Below, one piece after another: positions 45,400 to 60,880 of a stretch of DNA of 64,000 nucleotides. The notes under the pieces are model-generated. The model had not been told where the DNA came from and searched no databases. It worked only from the letters and a program-made list of their open reading frames with translations. The DNA comes from Hanleya hanleyi. Taxonomy: Eukaryota; Mollusca; Polyplacophora; Lepidopleurida; Hanleyidae. Location: NCBI GenBank assembly GCA_036873755.1, contig JAVTVY010006840.1, positions 248,001 to 312,000 of the forward strand, written 5' to 3'. Made by a program: the position numbers and the translations under genes. How positions within the stretch are numbered: position 1 is the first letter of the stretch; each line of letters opens with the position of its first letter.

Positions 45400-45990
45400 T
45401 TTCCATTTTTTCTTTTTTTCTTCCATCTTCAGTTTGGACTTTAAAGTGACGTGAAATGAAAGACAGCGAACCCCTAACGTACATAATCCCTTATTTTATT
45501 ATAATTCGTGAATAGAATTGCACACAAACAACTCCACACACACAGTCAGACCACTTGTTCAGTGTTTGAATATTCTGGCGATCCAGCAGAGCAAAAAAAT
45601 AATTGTTACACATATATAATTTCGTCTTAGGGCAGCGGAAAGTTGTAACTATGAATTGAAAAGTTATAAGGTTAAACTGTCTTATACATATCAGGGCCTT
45701 TATTAAGGAAATAACTCTCAACAAGTGGTGACGCTTGCTTTCCCATGTGCCAATATGTTTGTTTTTTTGTTTTCTTTTTGCAGTTACTTCCTTAATTATT
45801 GTTCGCTGAACTTTTGGCAGTGATTTTTCAGTTTTCGAGTCGGTTTATATATTAATATAACTGATTATTGTTCGTAAATATCTGGGTCGTTCATGAAAAT
45901 ACTAATGGTAACCGTATGAGAATATGAACCAAAATTTCCCATTAGACTGGCCTCGCCTGTCTGACAAAGAGTTGGGGAATACCTGAGCAT
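45400..45990. other. No recognised gene
   Basis: Short ORFs only. Confidence 0.3.
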
Positions 45991-45999
45991 TACGTCACA

Positions 46000-46668
46000 A
46001 TTTACCGGCCGGCTCGGTGCGAGACAATAGAGCAACAGAGAGCGACTCTGAAGGGAAAAATATCCATCTAAAGCGAACACCTCCTTTCAGCCCTCTAGCA
46101 GCAAGAATGGTAAAAATATGCGAGTAACCATAACCCACCTCCCATATTTGGGTTTGAATGGGGGCGGGGTAGGGTTCCGAAAGTATGCTATAACTACCCA
46201 TAAGTTGCCGATCTGCAACTGTTATCACATATGGCTAACATCTACATAGAAATACCTCTTCAATAAACATGAATCAAATCTACTATGCAAAGTGGTACCA
46301 GCAGAATTTGAAAATGCACAAAAAAGAGACAATAAACTGCTCACTGGGTTATTACGTCACTGTGACGTCACTAAATGATTATGTGACATAATGTTTGCAT
46401 CTTTCAGTAGAAGAGTACCTATGCCCGAAGTGTGCGAAGTTTTAGATCTCTAGAGGGAAGTATAAGAAAAAATATCCGAGGGACCATACCCCAACCCTCA
46501 AATTTGGATTTAGAACTGAGAAAGGGGTAGGGTTGAAAAGGCGTGGTATACTACCCTGAAGCTACCGATTTGCAACGGTTATCATATATGGATAACATCT
46601 ACAGACATATACCTCTTCAAAAAACATTACTAGAATTTGCCACCTCAGGTGGTACCAGTTTCGACTTT
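46000..46668 (-). repeat. ~365-bp CRE unit, two inverted copies in tandem
   Basis: On the minus strand both units read CTGGTACCAC, GAAGAGGTAT, TGTAGATGTTA, TGATAAC-GTTGCA-ATCGG, AACCCTACCCC, and share the CRE pair TGACGTCACAGTGACGTAAT between them (46,346-46,365). Confidence 0.8.
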
Positions 46669-46699
46669 GGCCCATGGACTATATAGCGAATCTAGCGGA

Positions 46700-46755
46700 T
46701 ATTGCAACTACATTTCCCGAGCCGTCGCACAGTGCATTCTGGGATAGTTATCTTA
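46700..46755 (-). promoter_or_regulatory. ZNF143/STAF-like site
   Basis: TGCATTCTGGGATAG at 46,733-46,747 is the complement of the vertebrate ZNF143 core TTCCCAGAATGCA, with one change. ACTACATTTCCC lies 30 bp to the left. No gene start could be tied to it. Confidence 0.25.
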
Positions 46756-47159
46756 GTGTTGTGACCAATTCTCTTGCGTATGTCAGCTCCTATATGGAGA
46801 ACTGGGAATTTCGATATAGGCTGTGTCAATCATGGAACTTGATAGCTAGACTGATATTCATTTATGATGTAAATATTATAAGCCGTATGATATAATGTTA
46901 CCTTTTTTCTTAAAACACAGTATCGATACAAGCATTTACATGCATTTTTGTTTGGGGGAGGGGGGAGGCTTGGTCGACTTTTCTTCTTGTCGCAAACTAC
47001 TGAACTGATCGGTGCAAAACTTGGCATGCGTGTTCGATGCGTACAATATGGTCGCCATCGACCAATCAAATTTGTTGGATTGGATAATATGATCCGTTTG
47101 GCGGCCATGTTGGATTACCCCACTTTCGCAAAAAGCTTTTCTCCTCTCAATTCATAAAT

Positions 47160-47945
47160 CAATGCACAATTTGGCATACATGATAGATGGGACAGGCTCA
47201 TTATAAGGTGACTTTGAATGTTTGCTCTGTAAAGAAGTATGGCCGCCACAGACGTTTTACATGCACAATTTGGTGGATTTACGTAGCAAAAACTGACTCG
47301 ATTGGGTGTGTAGTTACATACTTGTCAATTGCTTGGAATGTTTCCGCTTCCGGCCATATTCAAGTTTGCTAATATTTTGCTAATGCTGAGTCCAGGAACA
47401 ACTTGCTATTGAGAACTACTTTAAATGCCATCACCAACCGAGCTGGTGTGTTGATTGTTAGGTAAGTGACCTTCACCGCCAGATAATAGAAATGTCTTAC
47501 ATTGTGCTATTGAGAGTAAGAATACAGTCCTATCATATGAAAAACCTCATAACATTAGTACAGAGTGGGCTTCCTGCTTGAGTTGACCAATCATAGCGTT
47601 TGTTCTTGAAAGGTCACGATCATGATAGCCCCCGGAGTGGTATAACGTTATGGGAACAAAATGTCGTATGCGGCCAATGGAGAATTTCCCCCGTTCTGTC
47701 TTACGGTTAGGCTTACGTTGATAAGTAAAATATCCCTATTGGCATGTCGGACGTCATTTGAACAGATTCTATTTGATTGATCAGTATAGCGCAGATTTTG
47801 ATAATATTAAATCATGCTGAAGTTTTATTTATAACTTGGTCAGAACGACTGTCTGGAATATGAGTTTATATTCATATAGTTGCGTACAGTCTCAGATATA
47901 CATATATTCGTACATCATGGCCATTACTCACAGCTTCGTTACTGG
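47160..47945. other. No recognised gene
   Basis: Contains CACAATTTGG phrases and ATGGCCGCCA, seemingly dispersed repeat fragments. Confidence 0.25.
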
Positions 47946-47947
47946 CC

Positions 47948-48434
47948 ATGGTGGATCAAGTCAGCAGTTGTCTTCAGAGGTGTGTTTCAAATAACGAACC
48001 TATCAGAACAAATACACTTTCATCTAGTGGAAACCTCACAATCAGTAAATGCCCGTTCACAGCCCGAGTAAGGGCCAGCAGAAGAGGTGAATTGTACCGC
48101 TCCTCCGCTTCCGGGGTTTCACTCCAGATGCGGGCGGCAAACACAACTGCATTATCACGTGGGCCAAACAAAATAGACGAGATGGAAGAAGAAATTTTTC
48201 TGCTTCTTCTCGTCAACGGACGAAGAAAAGAACGCTGTGGTTAGTCAGCATCGAAATCGCCCGCGGTGGCGGAGTCGAGCGGCGAGATTGAAAATGGGAC
48301 TTAAACCTCCTCATTCGCGTTGCCCTCCTTCTCTGCTTTGCCGCGTCGCGTGCGGTGTGCAAGCTAACTCGCAAACCATTGTTGTATTTCGCAGGCGAGT
48401 TTTTGCGTCGCTTCACCACGTCAGTGTGAAACCC
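47948..48434. mobile_element. Possible PIF/Harbinger-like end
   Basis: The sequence 48406-48434, read on the minus strand, is GGGTTTCACACTGACGTGG then TGAAGCGACG, which resembles a Harbinger-type terminal repeat. It adjoins a small hairpin (AACTCGC/GCGAGTT at 48367-48401). Just inside, the plus strand reads MEEEIFLLLLVNGRRKERCG (48182-48244), like the acidic-Leu-basic N-terminus of Harbinger nucleases. The partner end and a TWA target duplication were not found. The 184-residue minus-strand ORF over this block is probably non-coding. Confidence 0.25.
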
Positions 48435-48449
48435 GTGTGATGGATAAGA

Positions 48450-49980
48450 ATGTCCTAGTGATTGTCCCTTTTCATATTCTTTTCTATTGTAACTAAAGAC
48501 GGATACTTGTCCCCAATGTGGAGAAAGGTGTCCTACCTGGGTTAGCAAAAAGGGGTCAGACACTCTTAGCCACCGGACATTCTTAGCCTCCACACCGGCC
48601 TTAGGTTCAAATTCAAATTGATGCAAGGCCGTCGCGTGAATACATTCTGTTCCATCAAGGGTAAAGTTAACGCAGCAATAGGCGTGGTAATATGTAGACT
48701 TAGAATGTGAAGACTGGTGTGTGTAAGTGAGAATAATAAAGTGTGATATCTGAATAGAGACCGTCACCCACAGTCACTTGTTTACAAATCATTGTTGTCG
48801 TTATTTTAAAAAATATAATTATTTCCCACCCTATTACATGCAGATAACACAGTGTCAATGGATATCATAAAACAAACAGAAGGTACAGGGGTGAGGTGGC
48901 TAATTTATACTATTTATAGTTATTCTATTCTTGTATAATGTATTTTTTTTTCGCCTCATATTTGAACACACACCAAACCCATATACCAAATAATAGTTTG
49001 GGCATAATACCGGTAGGCCATATCTTGGTATTGATGTCATTTCTGAGAGGGTTCATTCCCATGCAAGAACAATTATACATGTGCAGAAAATGCCATCAGC
49101 AGTAAATCCAAATAAACAAATCCGATATATTCGTTCTCTTGATTTTTTTATAACGCCTCGGAGTATTGCCTAAACCAGAGATATGGAATATTTAGTCCCA
49201 TCTCAATTTGTGAATTATTTTACAGTGGAAAATTGTGTAGTCTCATGTGAAATTGTAATTAATTTCACAGCAGTGGAATACTGGACAGTCTCGTGTAAAA
49301 TTGTTAATTATTTTCAAAGCAGTGAATTTTTGTTACGGTCCCTTGTCAGATTGTGGATTGTTTCACATCAGTGGAATATTGTATATCACCATTGCATGCA
49401 TGTCCCTGTGACGATTATTTCTAAGTTAATACAACCGAGGAACCATGGGAGGTAATCCAGATACGCAAGATGGATTTTCAGCAGTTGGCCGGGTAAAATA
49501 AGTTGTCTCCCCTGTAACGAGTAAACGTGTTTCCTATCTTCACTACATAATGGTTTGGAATGGCACGAGATCCGATATTCGTTCATTGATCTTCGTTCAC
49601 CCGAATTCGGCGTGAAATATTTAAAAACTGAGAAACAAAATCGTCTTAGAAGTTAGAAGTATGTTTATTAATACATCTCGGAATTTATCACCGAGTAAAG
49701 CTGACATAAACATGAATAAATACACATACATACGGTATGTAGAGATATATTACCTATGGAATTTATAAATATATTATTCAATGAACTCTAATAACAGAAA
49801 AATTATGAGAAATGAAGAGGCCAGTATGTGCCATATCACGTGACAACACTGGGAACACAGAAATACAGAATTTCTTACAAACCGAAAGCGATTTGAAGAT
49901 TCACAGAAGCTTCGCATACTGATATACATGATCAAATTAAATAATAAATACTGTTACACAGTGAAATAAGTGGTGGTGGC
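48450..49980. other. No recognised gene
   Basis: 49,183-49,385 has four loosely repeated phrases (GTGGAAAATTGTGTAGTCTC, GTGGAATACTGGACAGTCTC and so on, ~60 bp apart), a decayed tandem repeat. Confidence 0.35.
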
Positions 49981-49984
49981 GCGT

Positions 49985-50418
49985 CAATTGGTGACGAGGA
50001 TATAGCCCTCACTGCTTAATGGTGATGACAAAAGGAGAGGGGGAAGTGCATTCTCACTTATTAGTCGTCACCAATAAATGGGGAGGAGCATTGAGTGTAG
50101 TTTCCAGGTCATCACCATTTATTGGCGATAGCTAGCCCCCCTCAACAATAAATGACGAATACCATCGCCAATAAATGGTGCATGATAGCCACCACCATAT
50201 TATGGTGATGATGGAATATTGTGATAGTTCTAACTGATCACCATTTATTGTTTACGACTATATAATGGTGAGGAGCAAAGAATGTAGATTCAGGTGCCCT
50301 GACCAAATAAATGGTGATGGCCATCACCAATAAATGGCGCATAATAGCCACCACCATATAATGGTAATGACAGAATGTGGCGAGAGATCTAACTGATCAC
50401 CATTTATTGTTAAGGCTG
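49985..50418. repeat. Palindromic CACCATTTATTG repeat cluster, ~160-bp period
   Basis: CACCAATAAATGG or its complement occurs about ten times. A ~90-bp block (ATAGCCACCACCATAT-ATGG ... TCTAACTGATCACCATTTAT) occurs at 50,163-50,252 and 50,323-50,413. Confidence 0.8.
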
Positions 50419-50547
50419 TAGTCACTTTTGTTGATGATAGCTATTTCCATTGTTTTGGCTGCGTATAATGAAAAAACAGTTATATTCCAAGAACACTGGA
50501 TACTGGTGGTGATTAGGATCCGAAATGTGCACTGTAAGTATTTACGT

Positions 50548-50846
50548 GGCGCCACTAGAGAGAACAAAGAGCCAGTCTGTGCACTGACCCGTTCCTTCAG
50601 CTGTTGTCCGTATACATTTACTGGCCCTATATCTATTAACCCGGGACGATATTTTTAACTAGTGGTATCTGGCATAATTTTATACATATGAACTATATTT
50701 TCCCAGTATTCAAACAAAAGTGTCATTATGCTTAGAATCATGTGGTAATAGATAGGGCAAAGTGAATTTATACAAACAACAGCTGAATCCACGGGTCATT
50801 GCACAGACAGGCTCTTGTGTTCTTCTTTGTTCTCTCTAGCGACGCC
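50548..50846. mobile_element. MITE family M2, copy 2
   Basis: GGCGCCACTAGAGAGAACAA and TTGTTCTCTCTAGCGACGCC are terminal complements. The internal TATCTATTAACCC-GG, CATAATTTTATACATATG, AGTGTC-TTATGCTT and GGGTCATTG...CAGACAGGCTCTT blocks match copy 1. Confidence 0.85.
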
Positions 50847-50849
50847 TAG

Positions 50850-52222
50850 CGGAGACCCATGCAAATAATTATATGGCTTAAATTACGGATTGGCGCGAAC
50901 CCCCTCCACCAAACTATCCTCAGATATAGAGGAAATGAGGTGGGACAGTGATTATATGCTCACCGGTACAATGACTACAGTTCATAGATGATTGTTTCCT
51001 CGTATTGCATTCCTTTTATCGTGTACGCCTATCTGCTTGATTTCACTTCATTGTAAGCTTACACAATTCGTAACATTCGCGAAGTATACAAGTGATAGTA
51101 TACGGCTTAAATCGTGCAGCAGATATGTGATATAGAGGCAAATCACCCCAATGATATATGGGTATAAAATTATCCTCATCGCAGTCCTATGCCGATTGTA
51201 TTTATAGATCTGAGCGCGAGATTATAAACCGTCAGAGTCTGTAACAGTTTTCAACGTGTTCAAACATAACCACGGTTTATTCTGGATATTTGACCAGGCA
51301 TCGTCAAAATGCAATCATCAGATGGTTTTCATATCCTTCGTCAATTCCAGGTCTTTCTGAGATGACTTTAACCATTCTGGTCCAAGGTGAGTTTGCAGAG
51401 CAGCGTGTCATTTATGATCTTTTTACCCCACTTCGTAAACTCGACCACCAAAGAATTTACCAGAAACAGGAGGATAGCGTGTAGAAGGCCACGGTGCATG
51501 CATGGTTCAACCCAGCACATGTTCACCTCAGATTATCTGCCGAACGCCCCACTTAGGTTACCGAATACACCTCGGGTTAGAATAGGAATCGTCACCAAAA
51601 GCCCATGCTTCTTTAATGCCATGATACATAGCGGAATAAAACCATAGATTTTTTGCATGGTTTCATTCTCTTAGTATAGACCCATCTTCATTCACAAACC
51701 AAGTTCTACGTTCCCTCTTCGAACCTGCCCTGATATATCTGACCACCTTCAGTGGTAAAAATCCGAGGTGTAAATTTCACCTACGAGCGACAGACGAACC
51801 AATCAGAACCTACCAGGCGATTGTGTATAGGGTGACATCACCCTCAAGCAGCGAGGTTATTCCTTCTAACATGGTTGTTGCGCTGGACCAATATGTATAG
51901 GTCAGCCAATCAATAACCCTCTTCTATGGCCCATTTCGAATTTCAAATGGTTTCGAGGTCAGTGACGTCTCGTGTCTATTTATAAGTTACTTGAACACTG
52001 AAGGGGATCTGATATATCACGGGAAGTTCGAAGTGGGAACATAGAAATTGGCTTGGTGAAGACCTGACCTTGTCTTTTCTGGTATCCACGACCTGCAATG
52101 TGTCCACTCCTCTGGTTGCGAACGAGCAAGAAGGACAGAAATCAAGTTTTTGTTAATGTCCCGCAAAACCGATCGATCTGTAATCCGAAACTTCCGTTCT
52201 TCCCAGATTAATTTCAGCATTT
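50850..52222. other. Downstream of GTPase gene, no gene recognised
   Basis: Includes the 3' flank of the minus-strand GTPase gene. No clear AATAAA on that strand near the stop. Short ORFs only. Confidence 0.35.
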
Positions 52223-56663
<4,441 letters not shown>

Positions 56664-57430
56664 CTGTCGATAACAAGAAAATGAGATATATTGATCCATA
56701 GAATGCTCCAGTATTGCATTGTTTCGTTGAAAAAAGTTCCATTGCTGGTGGAAAGAAGTGGATGCGCTAGACGAGCCAGGAGATATAGGCCAGTAGGTTA
56801 TTTTGTTGGCTATTCACAACAGCGCTCCCTAGAGGCGGAAGTGGATGGTCGGTGTGGTCTACCAGTCAAACATAGTTTTGGAGATATATATATGACTGGT
56901 TCTCCCAATTTCATTCCGAATTGTGAACTGATGTCTAACTTCATGAATGTGATTGTAACGAAAGTGCAGAATGCAAACGACCCCTTGGGTTCCCCTTTAA
57001 TAAATCACAGCTGATGCTTTGACACGTGACTACTGTGAAAGCGAAAGTCACATTGTGTTTACATGTGCGGTTCACTTACCTGATGGAATTCAACGCTGTA
57101 ATTTTCCTAGAATGAACTACAATAATCCGGGAGACGGACAATGCCTCGAAATCCCGGTGAAGTTATCTCAAACGATCAGTCGGAACGGCAAAAGGAACGC
57201 TGGTGAGCTCACTTGCTTCGCTGTAGATGACGTCAGTCAGGAATCCGGAAGTCAACATTGAAGAATATGCAGATGAAGGACAGTGAACATTGCGGCCGTC
57301 GTATGAATTAACTAGAGAGAGTTTGAAGCTGAGATTTACCAGTTACGTCCGTTATGAATTATGTTTTGTTCCTCCATAGCCATATTTATCCAGCGAAGTC
57401 CAGATAAACTGATCGGGGGGGAAGTGAGAT
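56664..57430. other. Upstream of visible GTPase exons, no exon recognised
   Basis: The missing 5' exon should lie here or further right. ORFs of 80-107 codons on the plus strand show no domain. Confidence 0.3.
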
Positions 57431-57449
57431 AATTTGACAATAAAGAGGG

Positions 57450-57586
57450 CGCTGGCATCGTCGACTTGTTTCTACCTTTATCTGCAGGAGAACGTTCTGT
57501 TTCTACCGTTATCCGCAGAAGAGCGGTAGCCCTATATAAGCTAGGCTCCCGCGGAAACGAGGCAGACCAGCAGAAACTTTGAGGTA
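57450..57586 (+). promoter_or_regulatory. TATA box plus strong splice donor (candidate promoter)
   Basis: Two similar blocks (TTTCTACCTTTATCTGCAGG and TTTCTACCGTTATCCGCAGA) precede CTATATAAG at 57,532-57,540. About 45 bp on, CTTTGAG|GTAAGAACG is a near-consensus donor. This is a typical arrangement for a core promoter and short first exon, or for an LTR. No coding product follows. Confidence 0.4.
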
Positions 57587-57599
57587 AGAACGCGTTCGG

Positions 57600-59480
57600 T
57601 TGTATCGGGGAGAAGAAATCCAATACATTGCCGGGCCGGAGAAGGGCCGTGATCAGGCCGCCGAATTCGTGCCGCCGCCGGGCCGAGACCAGGCCGACGA
57701 ATTGAAGAAGTGCCGCCGCCGAATCCTATAGCATCATAGCATACATTTACACTCACTTACATTCACACGTCCGGGCTGTGTTTACTCTACTCCGATCTCT
57801 ACCTGTCTCAACCGTAATGCACAGTTGTGCGGGTATTGCACTGGGAGATAGGGTATAGACACTTATCGTTAATGGTTATTTCTAACTCTACCTGATCCTC
57901 GTCCGCAATGCACAGACGTGCAGGTTTAGCTCTGGAAATCAACTAACGGCGTTAGTGTTGATAGCATGGCCATACCTTAGCCGCATCTCTACTGTATTGA
58001 ACAGTTGTGCAAGTACGGCCCTGTGGTTAATGGTAACGATTAAGCTGTATCCGGTAGGAGACGCTCGTCTCTGTGAAGAGGGTACAGCTAAACCAAATCA
58101 AACACAGTTCCTACATAAACAATTATCCATGCACACACGTACGGGCTGAAATACATTCATGCTAACACTCACAAGCTATAGGCCCAGGTCTAGAGTTTGA
58201 TAAATATACACGTACCCAGTAAATCGTACCATAAACGATTACCCATTCACGGCCCCATAAGCATACGGTCTCTCACCACCCTGTACATATATTGAGTAAT
58301 TCACGGCCAGTCATAGATTAATACTGTCTCATACAGTAGTATATAAGGGGGAAACCTTGACCGATGCCCACCCATTGCGGATGACCATGCAGTAGTATAG
58401 AGAGAGGGTTCCTATACCAGGTGACCATGCAGTAGTATAGGAAGAGGGTTCATATATCAGGTGACCATACAGTAGAGGGTTACTAAATCAGGTGCCTACC
58501 CATCCACCGTGTGTTATCGATGTCCGATCCTATGTGGACCGTGTAGCCGTGAACTCTAGCCTTGATGATTCGTCCTTGGAGCGGGGCCGCGGAGTGAGTC
58601 GCCGTGAGCGGGGTCGCTGAAGCCTGGGGGATTATTCCTACGAGGGATGCCGTCTGCTGCTGTGGTGAGCCGTGCAGTTGAATAGCCCTGCGGTGTTACA
58701 GAGAGACGGGCCGGTGCCGTAGAAGCCTTTGTACTGTGATAGTACTGACGTGCCCAGGCCGTCCGCATCCATTGACAGTTACCAGCGCTTGGAGGGGCCA
58801 GGTCGTGTAAGACGAGACACGACGACGACAAGAAGTCCATACAGCCCGAGGGAAGAAGACCGATGGAAGGAAGACACACGCCGGACATAACCACGGAGGG
58901 GCCAGGTCGTGTAAGACGAGACACGACGTACAGTCCATCCATACGGGAGTGGACGAAGACCTGGGGAAGGAAGATAGACGCTGAACCCTACCACGAAGAC
59001 CTGGGCAAGGAAGATAGAAGCTGGACCCAACCACAAGAGAACCGGTCGTGACCAGACTGTGGCTGTGACCAGGCCTGATCGCGATATAGCTAGGGCTATA
59101 TAATTTTGTATATATCTTTCTATTATATTGGACTTCGGTTAAAGATAACTATAAGAGTACAGATAATTCATAGATCAGGGATCTTCTTTTCAGGGATTTT
59201 ACGCTACCGCGATCTGAATCCTGTATTCCTGTTCATAGAATTATATGTCAGTATTGTATTAATTTGCTTTGGTTGTCATTACAGGTCTTCCTTTCCAACC
59301 TCCTCGATCCAGACAACGTGACAGGTTGAATCGAACTCCCTCGTTGGCCAAGAACAGTGCACAAGTGCGTTCCCGGTAGCCGGACAGTTTGTCTTGGGGA
59401 CCCTGCGCACTCTCTTGTGGATCTGAAACATCCATTCCCCACGTAAACGTTTCATGATATTTGCCTCTTCTTTTTTCCTC
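57600..59480 (+). other. GC-richer non-coding block with short repeats
   Basis: Holds GGGCCGGAGAAGGGCCG / GCCGGGCCGAGACCAGG pairs (57,630-57,700), three loose copies of CTCTACCTG...AATGCACAG-TGTGCAGG (57,797, 57,888 and 57,985), three ~40-bp copies of TGACCATGCAGTAGTATAG...AGGGTT (58,381-58,491) and two copies of GGGGCCAGGTCGTGTAAGAC-GAGACACGACG (58,795 and 58,899). Acceptor-like TTTGGTTGTCATTACAG ends at ~59,283. It may be a non-coding transcript or retroelement leader. Confidence 0.35.
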
Positions 59481-59499
59481 TCCTAGACCGTCACAACAC

Positions 59500-60875
59500 G
59501 TTGTAAGATGTCACTTCCGGTCACGTGACTCTGACGTCACAGAGGTCGAAGGTCACCGGGCACTTAAATGTACATTTCCTACTACTATCAGTGAAACTGA
59601 TTTTTAAAGTATTGGTTCGTCTTCGCGAAAAGGGATTTTCAAAATGAAAGCTATGAGTACGATGGCATCAAGTGTAGTGATCCATGCAATAATTAATCTA
59701 TATCATTGTATAACATAGACTACCACGGTATAAGAGACATTCAAAATGACAGTGATCCCAATGTAAGCTATCCTACGTTGCATATCGTATCCATTTGCTG
59801 TGTGCATTAGCTGTATACGTTGTAGATGCGTGTCACGAATTTTCAATTTTATTCGCTGTTTGCAAGGGTACATGTAAGCACGTTACATACATTATTACAA
59901 GCAGATTAATATCATGTCGTTCTTACGTGTGGCTGATGCATGGCTAGGATCCTTCAGTCGCAGAATCGTCTCGATGTGTTCTCTGCTTCGTTTTTCTTCT
60001 GTCGAAGAAAACAATAATTCTCATGACAAAAACTACTTTCATTGAACAACATTATTGTCTGAAGTAATTTTTATTTTATTTCAAACACCCAACTTTGAAG
60101 CTGGACGATGGATAATTAATTTTCCGCAAAGTAATTTTTACTGTGACGTAAGTTATTCTTAAACAAATCTGTTTTAGTTACTGGAAAGAAGCAACATTTT
60201 GCACTTTGAACAGAACTTAGATATTTGCGAACAGTGGATGCTTTTTGAATATAGTGTTATGTTTTCTCAGCGCAACACGCTGCTTTAAGATTGCATGAAT
60301 GAAATCCACTGTCCCAAGGCTTACACGCGTACGATAAGGGCGCAGTAATGTCGATTCACACAGGTATTATACATATTTACTCATATTTACCACAAACACG
60401 CAGCTGCCCTTGTCTGCTTTTCACACATCATGGATGACACATGATGCCACTTAAAGGTCGTCTCGTGTTGTTTTAATCGCCTAATACGTTATGTTCACAG
60501 TTTGTTTATCTTTCTATCACACAATGCGATAAGAGATATAAGTCACAGACCTTACCGGTATGTCATTATTTCGTGGGATTTGGTTGTTTTGCATCATATT
60601 CTATTCGGCTACTAAACATAGCTACCGGGAGTGCGTGGGGGTGGTTGTTATGTGGATTTTAAATAGTCATTCGACCACCATCCATCCACGTGCTCCATTA
60701 TGTAGGGCTACCACATATAGCTACCGCAGTTTATTCCAGCTTTAATAAACATGTTTAGGTTATAAACACATCTGCGCGTGGAAAATTGTTTAAAGGCTAC
60801 ACACGTTGACGTTGATGTTTAGAAATGTGTGTAAAACCTATAAATGAGTCGATAGAAATCCTGAACCTAAACTTA
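59500..60875. other. No recognised gene
   Basis: Short ORFs only. Confidence 0.3.
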
Positions 60876-60880
60876 ATGCG

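Noticed and set aside
48213..48767. 184-codon minus-strand ORF
   Set aside because: It is Arg-rich with no domain, and its 3' half overlaps the GC-rich Harbinger-like terminus read on the opposite strand. Length alone does not support it.
57541..57756. Signal-peptide-like KFLLVCLVSAGA on the minus strand as the missing first exon of the GTPase gene
   Set aside because: A stop follows immediately, there is no donor after it, and the same bases form a strong plus-strand donor and TATA region.
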